Positions 35,290-44,077 of a DNA stretch of 64,000 bases are shown piece by piece. The notes under the pieces were generated by a model. That model ran no database searches and had not been told where the DNA came from. It saw only the letters and a list, made by a program, of their open reading frames with translations. The first letter of the stretch is position 1, and the number at the start of each line of letters is the position of its first letter. The position numbers and the translations under genes were made by a program. Source of the stretch: Hymenobacter jeongseonensis (GTDB lineage: Bacteria; Bacteroidota; Bacteroidia; Cytophagales; Hymenobacteraceae); assembly GCF_015694725.1 (NCBI RefSeq), contig NZ_JADQDQ010000009.1, positions 124,001-188,000 of the forward strand, read 5' to 3'.

Positions 35290-36090
35290 ATGTCCGACAC
35301 TACCCGGCCCACTGGCCCCGAGCGTCTTTCGCCCGCGCCGCCCTTGTACGCCCCCATCAAACGGCGTTCGTTCTTCCTGTACGCTGGTGCTACTGCCGGG
35401 GCCACGGCGCTTGTGCTGGCCGGCTGCGACGATGACAGCGACACCACACCCAACAGTGGCTTGGTGAATGTGGGCATCAGCAGTGCCAACGACTTTGGCG
35501 TGCTCAACTACGCTTATGCTTTGGAGCAGCTGGAAGCCGCGTTTTACACCCAACTCAAAGACGGTGACTACTACAAGTCGCTGGCCGCATCGAGCGCCGA
35601 AAAGCAGATTCTTGACGACCTCCACTACCACGAGGTGGCGCACCGTGATTTCTTTCGGGCGGCCCTGAGCAGCAACGCCATCAAAAACCTCGAACCCGAT
35701 TTTGCGACCATCGACTTTGGCGTGCGCACGGGTGCGACCGGCGGAAAATTGGGCGTGCTCGATGCCGCCAAAGCATTCGAAGACTTGGGCGTAGCAGCTT
35801 ACAACGGTGCGGGGCGCTACATTCAAAGCCCGCTGAACCTGGTATTGGCAGGCAAAATTGTGTCGGTTGAAGCCCGCCACGCCTCGCTCATACGCGACCT
35901 GCTTGCCGAAGCCACCTTTGTGGGCGATGACGTGGTGCAAGTGACCACCGGCGGCCCCATTGTGGCGGGCGGGCCGGTTTCGGCCACCCCAACCGGCCTG
36001 GAGCGCTCCAAATCCCCAACCGAAGTAGTAGCCATAGCCAACACGTTTCTAAAAGCAGGCTCGAAGCTGGACGTATCGGGCTTGGTATAA
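35290..36090 (+). CDS. Ferritin-like lipoprotein, pair 2 first member
   Basis: 266 residues, very like the gene at 33238: IKRRSFFLYAGATAGATALV with RR at 25-26 and lipobox LAGC (Cys46), so a Tat lipoprotein. Ligands intact: E79/E82 (LEQLEAAFY), E115 and H118 (HEVAHRDFF), E164 (FEDLGVAAYNGAG), E194 and H197 (SVEARHAS). It is followed 40 bases later by its partner. Pairs 1 and 2 probably arose by duplication of the two-gene unit. Confidence 0.88.
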   Translation: MSDTTRPTGPERLSPAPPLYAPIKRRSFFLYAGATAGATALVLAGCDDDSDTTPNSGLVNVGISSANDFGVLNYAYALEQLEAAFYTQLKDGDYYKSLAASSAEKQILDDLHYHEVAHRDFFRAALSSNAIKNLEPDFATIDFGVRTGATGGKLGVLDAAKAFEDLGVAAYNGAGRYIQSPLNLVLAGKIVSVEARHASLIRDLLAEATFVGDDVVQVTTGGPIVAGGPVSATPTGLERSKSPTEVVAIANTFLKAGSKLDVSGLV

Positions 36091-36130
36091 GTCCGGACGG
36101 GCTTTTTCCTTATTTTAATCTTCCTGCTTT

Positions 36131-37150
36131 ATGAATCTTCTGAATATTCTCTCCGAAATCGAAAAGGTGGACCCCGAAGTGTACGGTCGCCTCGATTCAC
36201 GCCGCCGCGTGTTCCAGCACCTGAGCGGGCTGGGCGGCAAGTTGGCCGTTGCCGCCGTGCCCTTTGCCCTGGGTTCTATCTTCAACAAAGCCTACGCCGG
36301 CGCCACCGCCACGCAGGCCACCGTGCTGGAAGTGCTTAATTACGCGCTGCTGCTGGAGCACCTCGAAGCCAATTTTTACAACATCGGCACGGGTAGCACC
36401 ACCATCACCAGTGCCTTGAGCGCCAACAACGTCAAGTCCCTGAATTCGATTAAAACCGACGAAAACAACCACGTTACCTTCCTGCGCGGGGTCATCGCAG
36501 CGGCCCCATTCAACGCCACGCCAGTGGCGCCAGCCGCCACGGACTTTGACTACACCGGCGCGCAGGGCGGCTCGCGGGCCGCGCTTTTTGCCGATGTGCT
36601 GACCAACCCAGCCACGTTTTTGGCTGTGGCCCAGGCCCTGGAAGACACCGGCGTGCGGGCCTACAAGGGCAGCGCCACGGATTTGATGTCGAACAAAACC
36701 GTGCTCGAAGCCGCCCTCAACATTCATTCGGTGGAAGCTCGCCACGCTGCCCGCGTGCGCACCATGCGCCGTGGCGGGCTGATGCCCGCCAACGACCGTG
36801 CCTCACTGGTTGCCCCGGGTGCCAACCTCAGCACCTCGCCCAAGAGTTGGGTATCGGGCCGCGACGGAGGTGGCCCCGCCCCGGGCACAACCGACGCGGT
36901 GTATGGCCCGGGCACGCCGGCATCGGGCACGGCCACCACGATTTTCTACCCGGCCGAAGACAATGTGACCCAGGCCGGGGCCAGCATCAGCACCATCCTC
37001 ACCACGGCTGTTATTGCGGGACTGGCCACGACCAATATCCCGACGGCTGCTTCTGAAGCGTTTGACGAACCCCTGGACATGGCCACAGTGAAAGCCATTG
37101 CCCGCAACTTCGTCAAAACCGGCACCCCAACGTTTGCGCTTCTGTCGTAG
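36131..37150 (+). CDS. Exported ferritin-like protein, pair 2 second member
   Basis: 339 residues, the longest of the set. N-terminus MNLLNILSEIEKVDPEVYGR then SRRRVF and AYA (54-56), a Tat-type signal. Ligands: E76/E79 (LEHLEANFY), E111 and H114 (DENNHVTFL), E171 (LEDTGVRAY), E202 and H205 (SVEARHAA). A Gly/Ser/Pro-rich segment after residue 215 and a C-terminal AFDEPLDM motif, shared with the 38038 gene, extend it beyond the four-helix bundle. Terminator at 37182. Confidence 0.87.
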   Translation: MNLLNILSEIEKVDPEVYGRLDSRRRVFQHLSGLGGKLAVAAVPFALGSIFNKAYAGATATQATVLEVLNYALLLEHLEANFYNIGTGSTTITSALSANNVKSLNSIKTDENNHVTFLRGVIAAAPFNATPVAPAATDFDYTGAQGGSRAALFADVLTNPATFLAVAQALEDTGVRAYKGSATDLMSNKTVLEAALNIHSVEARHAARVRTMRRGGLMPANDRASLVAPGANLSTSPKSWVSGRDGGGPAPGTTDAVYGPGTPASGTATTIFYPAEDNVTQAGASISTILTTAVIAGLATTNIPTAASEAFDEPLDMATVKAIARNFVKTGTPTFALLS

Positions 37151-37181
37151 CCAAAAAATTTTCAGTCAATGTGTTTCATAC

Positions 37182-37214
37182 AAGGATGGCCCGCCCCGGG
37201 CCATCCTTTTTTTG
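37182..37214 (+). terminator. Terminator after pair 2
   Basis: AAGGATGGCCCG pairs with CGGGCCATCCTT across three bases and is followed by seven T. Confidence 0.88.
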
Positions 37215-37243
37215 GGGGCATGCCACCCCTGGGCCGCTGCGAG

Positions 37244-37251
37244 TATCTTTG
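37244..37251 (+). promoter_or_regulatory. -7 promoter box of ferritin-like pair 3
   Basis: TATCTTTG, exact TAnnTTTG match, 45 bases before ATG 37297. The nearest TTTG upstream is 29 bases away, too far for a standard -33 element. Confidence 0.5.
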
Positions 37252-37296
37252 TAGGTAGCGGCGAGGTGCGCTTGGGCACCCGGCGGTTCTATTCTT

Positions 37297-38013
37297 ATGT
37301 CTGATTCGTTTTTTTCCCGGAGCGGGGCTTTGCATCGCCGGACTTTTTTACGGGTAGCGGGCGCTTCGGCGGCCACCGCCTCGCTGGTATTGGCCGGCTG
37401 CTCCGACACGGAGCCTACGCCCGTAGTCGTTGACCCAAACTTGCTGCAACTGGCCCAGGCCGACCCGGGCCTGCTCAATTACCTGTATTTGCTAAAGCAG
37501 CTCCAAACGGCTTTCTACCAAAAGGTGGTCGATGCATTTCCAAGTGACTTTTCAGCAGCCGAGAAGCTCGCTTTCAACGACCTGCGCGACCATGAACTGG
37601 TCCACCGCGAAACGTTGCGCTTTATGCTGGGCGCCAACGCCTACGACACGGCCCTGTTGCAGCCGCTGCCGTTTGACTTCTCCAGCCTGACGCTCACCTC
37701 ACGGGCCGGCGTGCTGGCAGGTGCGCAGCAGCTCGAAGACCTGTCGGTGGCGGCCTACGCCGGGAGCTTGCGCTTGTTGGCGGCTGTTCCCACGGCAGCG
37801 CTGCTAGCCAAGATTGCCTCGGTGGAAGCCCGCCATGCCGCTTTCGTCCGCGACCTGCGCACCCCCGGCTCCTTTGCCGACACCGATGTGGTGGTGAGTG
37901 AAGGCGCCCTGCAGAGCGTGAGTTTGGCCAAAACCCCCACTCAGGTCCTCGACGAGACCAAAGCTTTTTTCTTGCCCGTTGTGGTTTCGCCCAGCTCACT
38001 GCCCACGGCGTAG
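37297..38013 (+). CDS. Ferritin-like lipoprotein, pair 3 first member, ligand-poor
   Basis: 238 residues. HRRTFLRVAGASAATASLVL plus LAGC (Cys35) again gives a Tat lipoprotein signal. Helix A reads LKQLQTAFY, so the two glutamates of the paralogs are replaced by K67 and Q70. The other ligands remain: E100 and H103 (DHELVH), E147 (LEDLSVAAY), E177 and H180 (SVEARHAA). A normal diiron centre is therefore doubtful. It shares a unit with the next gene, 24 bases downstream. Confidence 0.85.
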   Translation: MSDSFFSRSGALHRRTFLRVAGASAATASLVLAGCSDTEPTPVVVDPNLLQLAQADPGLLNYLYLLKQLQTAFYQKVVDAFPSDFSAAEKLAFNDLRDHELVHRETLRFMLGANAYDTALLQPLPFDFSSLTLTSRAGVLAGAQQLEDLSVAAYAGSLRLLAAVPTAALLAKIASVEARHAAFVRDLRTPGSFADTDVVVSEGALQSVSLAKTPTQVLDETKAFFLPVVVSPSSLPTA

Positions 38014-38037
38014 CGCCTCCTTTTTGCCTGATTCCGC

Positions 38038-38928
38038 ATGAATTTCCTCTCGCTTCTCGACCGCATCAGTTCCGTCGACGCTCCCTCGGACGCCGCTCCC
38101 CGCCGTGACCTGCTTCGCCAGCTGGGCCAAGCCGGTGCGCGCGCGGCAGTAGCCGCCTTGCCCCTGGCCCTCGGTACGCCCGCGCAAGCGGCTCCCGCCA
38201 ATAATTCCTTCGACGCCGTTGTTCTGCTCCTCAAGCTCGAAGACCTGCTCATGGACTTTTACACCAAGGCGCTGGCGGCACCCGTGCTCACCAACGCTGC
38301 CCAGGCCGCCGTCCGGCTCGATTTTGTGCGCCTGCAGCAGCAGCAGCAGGGCCACGCCCGTTTTCTGCGCGATACCCTTTCGTTTGCGGGTGTAACTCCG
38401 CCCCCGGCGCCTAGCTTCGACTTCAGTGGCCGCCGAAACAACCCGGCAAACCCCGTGCTGTTCCCTAACGTGCTGACCGACTACACGGCTTTCCTGCAGC
38501 TTGCCCAGCAACTGGAGGACGCCAGCGCCAGCATTTACCTCGGCCAGCTTGCCTTCCTCACCACCGACAAGCCCCTGTTTGACGCTGTACTCCGCATGCA
38601 GTTGGTGGAAGCCCGCCACGCTTCGCACGTTCGCACCTTGCGGCGCTCCGCTACGCCGGCCACAGCGGTAAAAAGCTGGCCCAGCACCGCCGACACGGCC
38701 CCTACCGCTGCCGTGTTGGTTCCCAGCACCAGCAGCAGTGGCGCTACACCCACGTCCATCTACACCTTCGAAGCCAACGAGCGGCAAATCTCGACCGGTA
38801 CCACCGTTGTCCCCTTCCCAACCATTCTCACTGGCGTTAACGCGGTGCAGTCCAGGGCATTTGCGGAGGCTTTCGACGAACCGCTGCCTACGCTCCAGGC
38901 TACGGCGCTGCTTAGTATTTTTGGTTAA
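38038..38928 (+). CDS. Exported ferritin-like protein, pair 3 second member, ligand-poor
   Basis: 296 residues. MNFLSLLDRISSVDAPSDAA then PRRDLL and an Ala-rich hydrophobic stretch ending AQAA: Tat-type signal. Helix A keeps E68 but has L71 where paralogs have Glu (LEDLLMDFY). Helix B has a Gln run (LQQQQQGHARFL), so the Glu of the ExxH pair is Q103 while H106 stays. E160, E191 and H194 (VEARHAS) are kept. The C-terminal AFDEPLP motif is shared with the 36131 gene. Terminator at 38956. Confidence 0.85.
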   Translation: MNFLSLLDRISSVDAPSDAAPRRDLLRQLGQAGARAAVAALPLALGTPAQAAPANNSFDAVVLLLKLEDLLMDFYTKALAAPVLTNAAQAAVRLDFVRLQQQQQGHARFLRDTLSFAGVTPPPAPSFDFSGRRNNPANPVLFPNVLTDYTAFLQLAQQLEDASASIYLGQLAFLTTDKPLFDAVLRMQLVEARHASHVRTLRRSATPATAVKSWPSTADTAPTAAVLVPSTSSSGATPTSIYTFEANERQISTGTTVVPFPTILTGVNAVQSRAFAEAFDEPLPTLQATALLSIFG

Positions 38929-38955
38929 GGATATAAAATTTGGGTATTATGACGG

Positions 38956-38982
38956 AAAGGAGCGGCTCAGGCCGCTCCTTTT
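38956..38982 (+). terminator. Terminator after pair 3
   Basis: AAAGGAGCGGC pairs with GCCGCTCCTTT across four bases, followed by T-rich sequence. Confidence 0.85.
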
Positions 38983-39137
38983 GCGTATTCGGTCTGCTTG
39001 GGCAATTAGATTCTATGTGCTTCTCTTGCACAATTCTCCCTTGCTATTGTATCTTTATTAAAGGGTGGCAACCAAGCTCTTCCGTAGGAATTGGTGCCCA
39101 TTTTTATATTTCTTCTTTCTTTCGTACTGCCAACGCT

Positions 39138-39353
39138 ATGCTAGACTACGTGAAAATGATTCTGCTCAAAGTAAGCTTTAACCAAGCCCTGTTCGAAAAA
39201 GAACTCCGTAAGTCTCTCAAAATGCTCATGCCAGCGGAGGTGCCAGACTTTCGGGTGTGGTGCTACCAGCAGTTTGCCCGCGTTTATCGCCTTGTGCTGC
39301 AACGCGTGTTTGGCAGCCTCGACGAATCAGCCTTTCAAATCAGCGTCGGGTAG
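39138..39353 (+). CDS. Small conserved-looking protein, 71 residues
   Basis: ATG 39138 (MLDYVKMILLKVSFNQALFE). The frame is open further upstream, but that part is Cys-rich and runs into the terminator at 38956, so it is rejected. The product is basic and helical (KELRKSLKMLMPAEVPDFRV, FARVYRLVLQRVF), with no signal peptide. I believe similar small proteins exist in other Cytophagales but cannot name a family. A promoter-like TATCTTTA lies near 39050. Confidence 0.6.
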   Translation: MLDYVKMILLKVSFNQALFEKELRKSLKMLMPAEVPDFRVWCYQQFARVYRLVLQRVFGSLDESAFQISVG

Positions 39354-39395
39354 TCGAGCCAGTAGCGCCGCGCCATATGCCCAAACTGTGGCCGC

Positions 39396-40331
39396 TTAGT
39401 CGGTGTCGAGCACAAACTTAATGTTGCGCTTCAGCCCTTCGTAGCCCGTGCGCTTCACGGCCGACTGGCGGAACAGCTCCGTGAACAATTCGTGGGTGAT
39501 TTCGCGCCAGTCGCCGGGCGTCAGGTCTTTCAGGCTAGGATGCGCCTGAAACTGGGGCTCGCTGTGCGGTTTCGAAAAGCGGTTCCAAGGGCACACGTCC
39601 TGGCAGATGTCGCAGCCGAAAACCCAGTTGCCGAATTGCCCGGCCACCTCGGTGGGTATCTGGTCCTTCAACTCGATGGTGAAGTAGCTGATGCACTTGC
39701 TGCCGTCCACCACATACGGCTCCGTGATGGCCTGCGTGGGGCAGGCGTCCACGCATTTGGTGCAGGTGCCGCAGTAGTCCCGGATGGGACCGTCGGCGGG
39801 CAGTTCCACGTCCACAATTAACTCGGCGATGAAGTAGAACGAGCCGGTGCCGGGCGTTATTAGGTTGGAGTTTTTGCCCACCCAGCCAAGGCCGGATTTC
39901 TTGGCCCAGGCCTTGTCCAGTACTGGTGCCGAATCGACGAAGCAGCGCCCACCAATCTGCCCTATTTCGGCTTCCATATCGGCCAGCAGCAGCTTCAGCT
40001 TGTCTTTAATGACGAAGTGGTAGTCTCGGCCGTAAGCGTATTTGCTCACTTTGAGCGTGTCATCGGCTTGCTGGTCTTCCGGTGCGGGATAGTAGTTCAG
40101 CAGCAGCGAAATCACCGATTTGGCACCGTCTACCAGCAGGCGTGGGTCGAGGCGCTTGTCGAAGTGGTTTTCCATATAGCCCATCTTGCCGTTCATGCGG
40201 CGCGTGAGCCAGGTTTCGAGGCGCGGGGCCTCTTCCTCCAAAAATTCGGCCTTGGAAATACCACAGGCCATGAAGCCTAGCTCGGCCGCACGGCGCTTGA
40301 TAAACGGGGCCCATTCGGATTGGGGAAGCAT
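39396..40331 (-). CDS. queG: Epoxyqueuosine reductase
   Basis: ATG 40331 ([20 protein letters not shown]) gives 311 residues. It makes the last step to queuosine in tRNA, reducing the epoxide with cobalamin and two 4Fe-4S clusters. Both clusters are visible: [16 protein letters not shown] and [17 protein letters not shown] with an extra Cys in [31 protein letters not shown] and [20 protein letters not shown] are also typical. It lies downstream of ruvB on the same strand, separated by a family B palindrome. Confidence 0.95.
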   Translation of the reverse strand: MLPQSEWAPFIKRRAAELGFMACGISKAEFLEEEAPRLETWLTRRMNGKMGYMENHFDKRLDPRLLVDGAKSVISLLLNYYPAPEDQQADDTLKVSKYAYGRDYHFVIKDKLKLLLADMEAEIGQIGGRCFVDSAPVLDKAWAKKSGLGWVGKNSNLITPGTGSFYFIAELIVDVELPADGPIRDYCGTCTKCVDACPTQAITEPYVVDGSKCISYFTIELKDQIPTEVAGQFGNWVFGCDICQDVCPWNRFSKPHSEPQFQAHPSLKDLTPGDWREITHELFTELFRQSAVKRTGYEGLKRNIKFVLDTD

Positions 40332-40396
40332 GGGCGACGGAGAAAGAGGTGCAAAGAAACAGAAAACGCGCCGCTGGGGGCGGCGCGTTCCGTAGT

Positions 40397-40474
40397 GTAG
40401 CGTGGACTCTGCGAGTCCGCGCATGGTTCAGTTCGTTCGAAACGCGGACTCGCAGAGTTCACACTACGACGCTA
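40397..40474. repeat. Palindromic element, family B, full copy between ruvB and queG
   Basis: Inner arms GTGGACTCTGCGAGTCCGCG (40402-40421) and its near inverse at 40443-40462 differ at one base; GTAG-rich outer parts extend it. On the minus strand its first bases supply the TAG stop of ruvB (40474-40472), as the short copy does for aroC. Confidence 0.85.
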
Positions 40475-41527
40475 CGACGTTATTTCATCAAACAAGCTAG
40501 CGCCGTTGTTGCCGCGCAAGTGGTTTGGGAGCAGGCGGCCCAGGTGCTGGTACGCAGCCTCGGTAGCCTCGCGGCCGCGCGAGGTGCGCTTGATGTAGCC
40601 TTCCTGAATCAGGAACGGTTCGTACACTTCCTCGATGGTTTCGCCTTCCTCGCCGCAGGCCGTGGCGATGGTGCTGATGCCCACCGGGCCGCCTTTGAAC
40701 TTGTCGATGATGGTGGTCAGGATGCGCTTGTCCATGTCGTCGAGGCCGCGAGCGTCTACGTCAAGGGCATTGAGGGCAAACTGTGCAATGTCTACCGTGA
40801 TGGTACCGTCGCCCTTAATTTGAGCAAAGTCGCGGGTGCGGCGCAGCAGGTTGTTAGCAATGCGCGGGGTACCGCGCGAGCGGCGGGCAATTTCAAAAGC
40901 TGCGTCTTCGTGAATAGGCGTACCGAGGATTTCGGCCGAACGATGCACGATGGTGGTCAGCAGCTTGGAATCGTAGTATTCCAGGCGGGCCGAAATACCG
41001 AAACGGGCCCGTAGCGGCGCCGTGAGCATGCCCGAACGCGTGGTGGCGCCCACCAAGGTGAAGGGCGACAGCGAAATTTGCACCGAACGCGCATTCGGAC
41101 CCGAATCGAGCATGATGTCGATGCGGTAGTCCTCCATTGCCGAGTAGAGGTATTCTTCCACCACGGGGTTGAGGCGGTGGATTTCGTCGATGAACAGCAC
41201 GTCGTGCGGCTCCAGGTTGGTGAGCAGGCCGGCGAGGTCGCTGGGCTTGTCCAGCACCGGGCCGCTCGTCATCTTGATGCCCGAGCCCAACTCGTTGGCA
41301 ATGATGTGCGAGAGCGTGGTTTTGCCCAGGCCGGGAGGGCCGTGCAGCAGTACGTGGTCGAGGGCGTCGCCGCGCTGCTTGGCAGCGGCCACGAACACCT
41401 TCAGGTTCTCCAGAATTTTTTCCTGGCCCGTGAAGTCGTCGAAACTAAGCGGCCGCAGGGCCTTGTCAATGTCCTTATCGGTGGCATCGAAACTCTCGTT
41501 GCCGCCAGTGAGATAGGCTTCGCGCAT
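40472..41527 (-). CDS. ruvB: Holliday junction branch migration helicase RuvB
   Basis: 351 residues from ATG 41527. AAA+ motor of the RuvABC complex. [20 protein letters not shown] at the N-terminus, Walker [10 protein letters not shown] at 63-71, Walker [10 protein letters not shown] at 111-119, [19 protein letters not shown], and the C-terminal winged helix with [20 protein letters not shown]. Complete and of normal length. The last codons ACG-TCG-TAG run into the family B palindrome. Confidence 0.97.
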   Translation of the reverse strand: MREAYLTGGNESFDATDKDIDKALRPLSFDDFTGQEKILENLKVFVAAAKQRGDALDHVLLHGPPGLGKTTLSHIIANELGSGIKMTSGPVLDKPSDLAGLLTNLEPHDVLFIDEIHRLNPVVEEYLYSAMEDYRIDIMLDSGPNARSVQISLSPFTLVGATTRSGMLTAPLRARFGISARLEYYDSKLLTTIVHRSAEILGTPIHEDAAFEIARRSRGTPRIANNLLRRTRDFAQIKGDGTITVDIAQFALNALDVDARGLDDMDKRILTTIIDKFKGGPVGISTIATACGEEGETIEEVYEPFLIQEGYIKRTSRGREATEAAYQHLGRLLPNHLRGNNGASLFDEITS

Positions 41528-41635
41528 AATGGTATTTACTAAATTAATTGGTCGACGCTTGCTAAGCTAGTGAGTAACCTTGTTGCCGGCAAAAAAGCTC
41601 CTTTGCGTTCCAAAAAAGTAGCCTTATATAAAGGA

Positions 41636-41729
41636 CGCCATGCTGAGCTTGTCGAAGCATCTCGCGTGCTTCGCTGAACGACTAAGATTACTACCACACG
41701 CGAGATGCTTCGACAATCTCGGCATGACG
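41636..41729. repeat. Palindromic intergenic element, family A
   Basis: 33-bp arms (41636-41668, 41697-41729) with three mismatches and a 28-base loop; arm core TGCTGAGCTTGTCGAAGCAT. It lies between the ruvB start and the end of the HIRAN gene. Confidence 0.9.
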
Positions 41730-41738
41730 TTCCTGTTA

Positions 41739-42083
41739 TTACTCGTTCAACAGCACTTCAATATCCAAGTGCAGCCAATCCGATTCCCAGGACTTGTGGT
41801 TGAGGCGGGCCGTAAGGTTTTTGCCGGCGTCGAGGAGGCGCGCTACGGTTTCGTTGCGGCCTTCGGGTAGGTAGCCGAGCCACACGTTGGCGGGGTCGGT
41901 AGCGGGGGCGGTGTGCACTTGCACGGCCCAGTCGTCGTATTTGTTGCTGGGCTCGCGGCTCAGCTGCAGGGCCTGCCCCACGCTCAGGCTGGGCTCGTAC
42001 TGCACGAGGTTGTCGCGGTGCGAAGTGCCGGCCACGAGGCACTCGAGCAGCACGAGGGGTTCGGAATCGGTAGCGATTTTCAT
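41739..42083 (-). CDS. HIRAN-domain protein
   Basis: About 114 residues (ATG 42083, or one codon earlier). The whole protein matches a HIRAN domain: ECLVAGTSHRDNLVQYEPSL, LSREPSNKYDDWAVQVHT, WLGYLPEGRNETVARLLDAG. In larger proteins such as HLTF, HIRAN binds DNA 3' ends at stalled forks. Here it stands alone. The neighbour ruvB is a recombination gene, but a functional link is only suggestive. Start is close to a TAATTTGG box. Confidence 0.85.
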   Translation of the reverse strand: MKIATDSEPLVLLECLVAGTSHRDNLVQYEPSLSVGQALQLSREPSNKYDDWAVQVHTAPATDPANVWLGYLPEGRNETVARLLDAGKNLTARLNHKSWESDWLHLDIEVLLNE

Positions 42084-42206
42084 CATGGGGCCAAATTACG
42101 GCATGGGCGGCAGGTTTTGGTTTTGTGTAATGCTTGCGTTCGAGGCCATGCCACGCCGTCCTCAGTATATTGAATCAATATTTCCACTCTTCCCTCTTAA
42201 CTTTTT

Positions 42207-42551
42207 ATGAAAAAAGCATTTCTCGCCGCCGCGCTGGCGCTGGCCGTGGCCGGCTCCTGGGCCTTCGCTCCCAATGAGAACCAGCCCGGTACCTACATGC
42301 AACTGGATGCTTATAACGTAGACGGCCGGGGCACCCTAATTATTACTGCAGCTGATGGCAAGGTGAACATGATACAGGTGAAGGAGGCGGACGCGCCCCT
42401 GGGTCGCTCCAAAACGCTGCTCAAACTTAACGAACTGCGGCACGATGGGTGGCAGGTGGTGCAGATGACCGACCGAAACACGCCATCCACAACCAATGGC
42501 AATTACTATAATAATACTTTCAGCGAGACGTATTTGTTGGAGAAACGCTGA
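42207..42551 (+). CDS. Exported small protein, DUF4177-like
   Basis: 114 residues with a clear signal peptide (MKKAFLAAALALAVAGSWAF then AP). The C-terminal half reads LLKLNELRHDGWQVVQMTDR and ends YLLEKR, like the DUF4177 pattern of a Leu-Asn helix, Gly-Trp, and a final strand ending in Lys/Arg. Function unknown. A terminator follows at 42574. Confidence 0.75.
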   Translation: MKKAFLAAALALAVAGSWAFAPNENQPGTYMQLDAYNVDGRGTLIITAADGKVNMIQVKEADAPLGRSKTLLKLNELRHDGWQVVQMTDRNTPSTTNGNYYNNTFSETYLLEKR

Positions 42552-42573
42552 AGCCTAGCCATCCCAAACGCCT

Positions 42574-42615
42574 ACACAAATCGGCCGCTCCATTACTAGA
42601 GCGGCCGTTTTGTGT
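42574..42615. terminator. Terminator between convergent genes
   Basis: ACACAAA and CGGCCGCTC pair with GAGCGGCCG and TTTTGTGT around a loop; it can serve the small gene on the plus strand and the dehydrogenase on the minus strand. Confidence 0.8.
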
Positions 42616-42639
42616 GTCTCGAGCCAGAAGCCGTCGATA

Positions 42640-43875
42640 TTATTTAAACGCCTGAATGCCCGTAATATCAGCACCCGTAATCAACAGGTGGATGTCGTGG
42701 GTGCCCTCATAGGTAATCACCGATTCCAGATTCATCATGTGGCGCATGATGGGGTACTCGCCGGTGATGCCCATGCCGCCGTGAATCTGGCGGGCTTCGC
42801 GAGCCACATGCAGGGCCATTTCCACGGAGTTGCGCTTAGCCATGCTGATTTGGGCGCTGGTGGCTTTGCCTTCGTTTTTGAGCACGCCCAAGCGCCAGGC
42901 CATGAGCTGAGCCTTGGTGATTTCGGTAATCATCTCGGCCAGTTTCTTCTGCTGCAGTTGGAAGCCGCCGATGGGCTGACCGAACTGCTCGCGCTGCAGC
43001 GAGTATTTCAGGGCCGACTCGTAGCAATCGATGGCCGCGCCGATGGCGCCCCAGGCGATGCCGAAACGGGCCGAATCGAGGCAGCTGAGCGGGCCTTTGA
43101 GGCCGTCGATGTTGGGCAGGATGTTCTCCTTTGGGATTTTTACATCCTCAAACACCAGCTCGCCAGTGGTGCTGGCGCGCAGGCTCCATTTGTTGTGGAT
43201 TTCGGGGGTGCTGAAGCCTTCCATGCCGCGCTCCACAATCACGCCTTTGATGCGGCCTTGCTCGTTTTTGGCCCATACCACGGCCACTTGGCACTCGGGG
43301 GAGTTCGAAATCCAGAGCTTGGCGCCGTTCAGCAAGTAATGGTCGCCTTTGTCCTCGATTTTGGTGGTCATGCCGCCGGGGTTCGAGCCGTGGTCGGGCT
43401 CGGTGAGGCCGAAGCAGCCCAGCCATGCGCCGCTGGCGAGCTTGGGCAGGAACTTCTTGCGCTGCTCCTCGGAGCCATATTGGTAAATGGGGAACATCAC
43501 CAGCGAGCCCTGCACCGAGGCCGTGGAGCGCATGCCGGAATCGCCGCGCTCAATTTCCTGCATGATGAGGCCGTAGCTGATGTAATCCAGCCCGCCGCCG
43601 CCGTACTCCTGGGGCACGGTGGGACCGAAAGCGCCCACGTCACCAAACTTCCGCACGATTTCCGAAGGAAAATGCGCGTCCTGCGCCCACTTCTCAATGT
43701 TCGGATTAATTTCTTTTTTGACGAAGTCGCGGATGCTCTGGCGGATGAGCAGGTGCTCCTCGGTGAGCAGACCGTCGAGGTCGAAGTAATCGGTGAAGCC
43801 GTTGGCGTTGGTGCTGCCTTTTTGGGCGGTGTGGGCTTTGGATTCCGGGGAAAGAACGTCGGCTTGGGAGGACAT
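42640..43875 (-). CDS. Acyl-CoA dehydrogenase, glutaryl-CoA dehydrogenase type
   Basis: ATG 43875 (MSSQADVLSPESKAHTAQKG) gives 411 residues; the longer frame runs through the -7 box at 43912. FAD-dependent fold with FGLTEPDHGSNPGGMTTKIE, NGAKLWISNSPECQVAVVWA and RQIHGGMGITGEYPIMRHM. The C-terminal VITYEGTHDIHLLITG holds the catalytic Glu in the glutaryl-CoA dehydrogenase pattern. That enzyme makes crotonyl-CoA in lysine and tryptophan breakdown. Substrate assignment is by resemblance; no pathway partner is adjacent. Confidence 0.9.
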   Translation of the reverse strand: MSSQADVLSPESKAHTAQKGSTNANGFTDYFDLDGLLTEEHLLIRQSIRDFVKKEINPNIEKWAQDAHFPSEIVRKFGDVGAFGPTVPQEYGGGGLDYISYGLIMQEIERGDSGMRSTASVQGSLVMFPIYQYGSEEQRKKFLPKLASGAWLGCFGLTEPDHGSNPGGMTTKIEDKGDHYLLNGAKLWISNSPECQVAVVWAKNEQGRIKGVIVERGMEGFSTPEIHNKWSLRASTTGELVFEDVKIPKENILPNIDGLKGPLSCLDSARFGIAWGAIGAAIDCYESALKYSLQREQFGQPIGGFQLQQKKLAEMITEITKAQLMAWRLGVLKNEGKATSAQISMAKRNSVEMALHVAREARQIHGGMGITGEYPIMRHMMNLESVITYEGTHDIHLLITGADITGIQAFK

Positions 43876-43904
43876 AAAGGGGGTGGTGAGGTGGGATGTG
43901 CGCG

Positions 43905-43912
43905 CAAAGATA
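43905..43912 (-). promoter_or_regulatory. -7 promoter box of the dehydrogenase gene
   Basis: TATCTTTG on the minus strand (43912-43905), exact match, 29 bases before the ATG. Confidence 0.5.
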
Positions 43913-44077
43913 ACAGCCGTAGCGGGGGCGCAGTTCGCTGCGCAACAGCCCGAAAACCAGATTAAAAATTTCGTTGTGGTGAGGTTTTGCAAAAATTTCG
44001 CTTCTTACTGCTCCCAAACGCAGGCTTCGCCGTACAGACTATCCATTCCCACCTACCCGCCTTAGCTAAGGCCGCAC

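Noticed and set aside
33238-38928. Bacterioferritin or Dps iron-storage genes
   Set aside because: Export signals and the SVEARHA pattern fit Ferritin_2/PCC13-62 proteins, not cytoplasmic storage ferritins.
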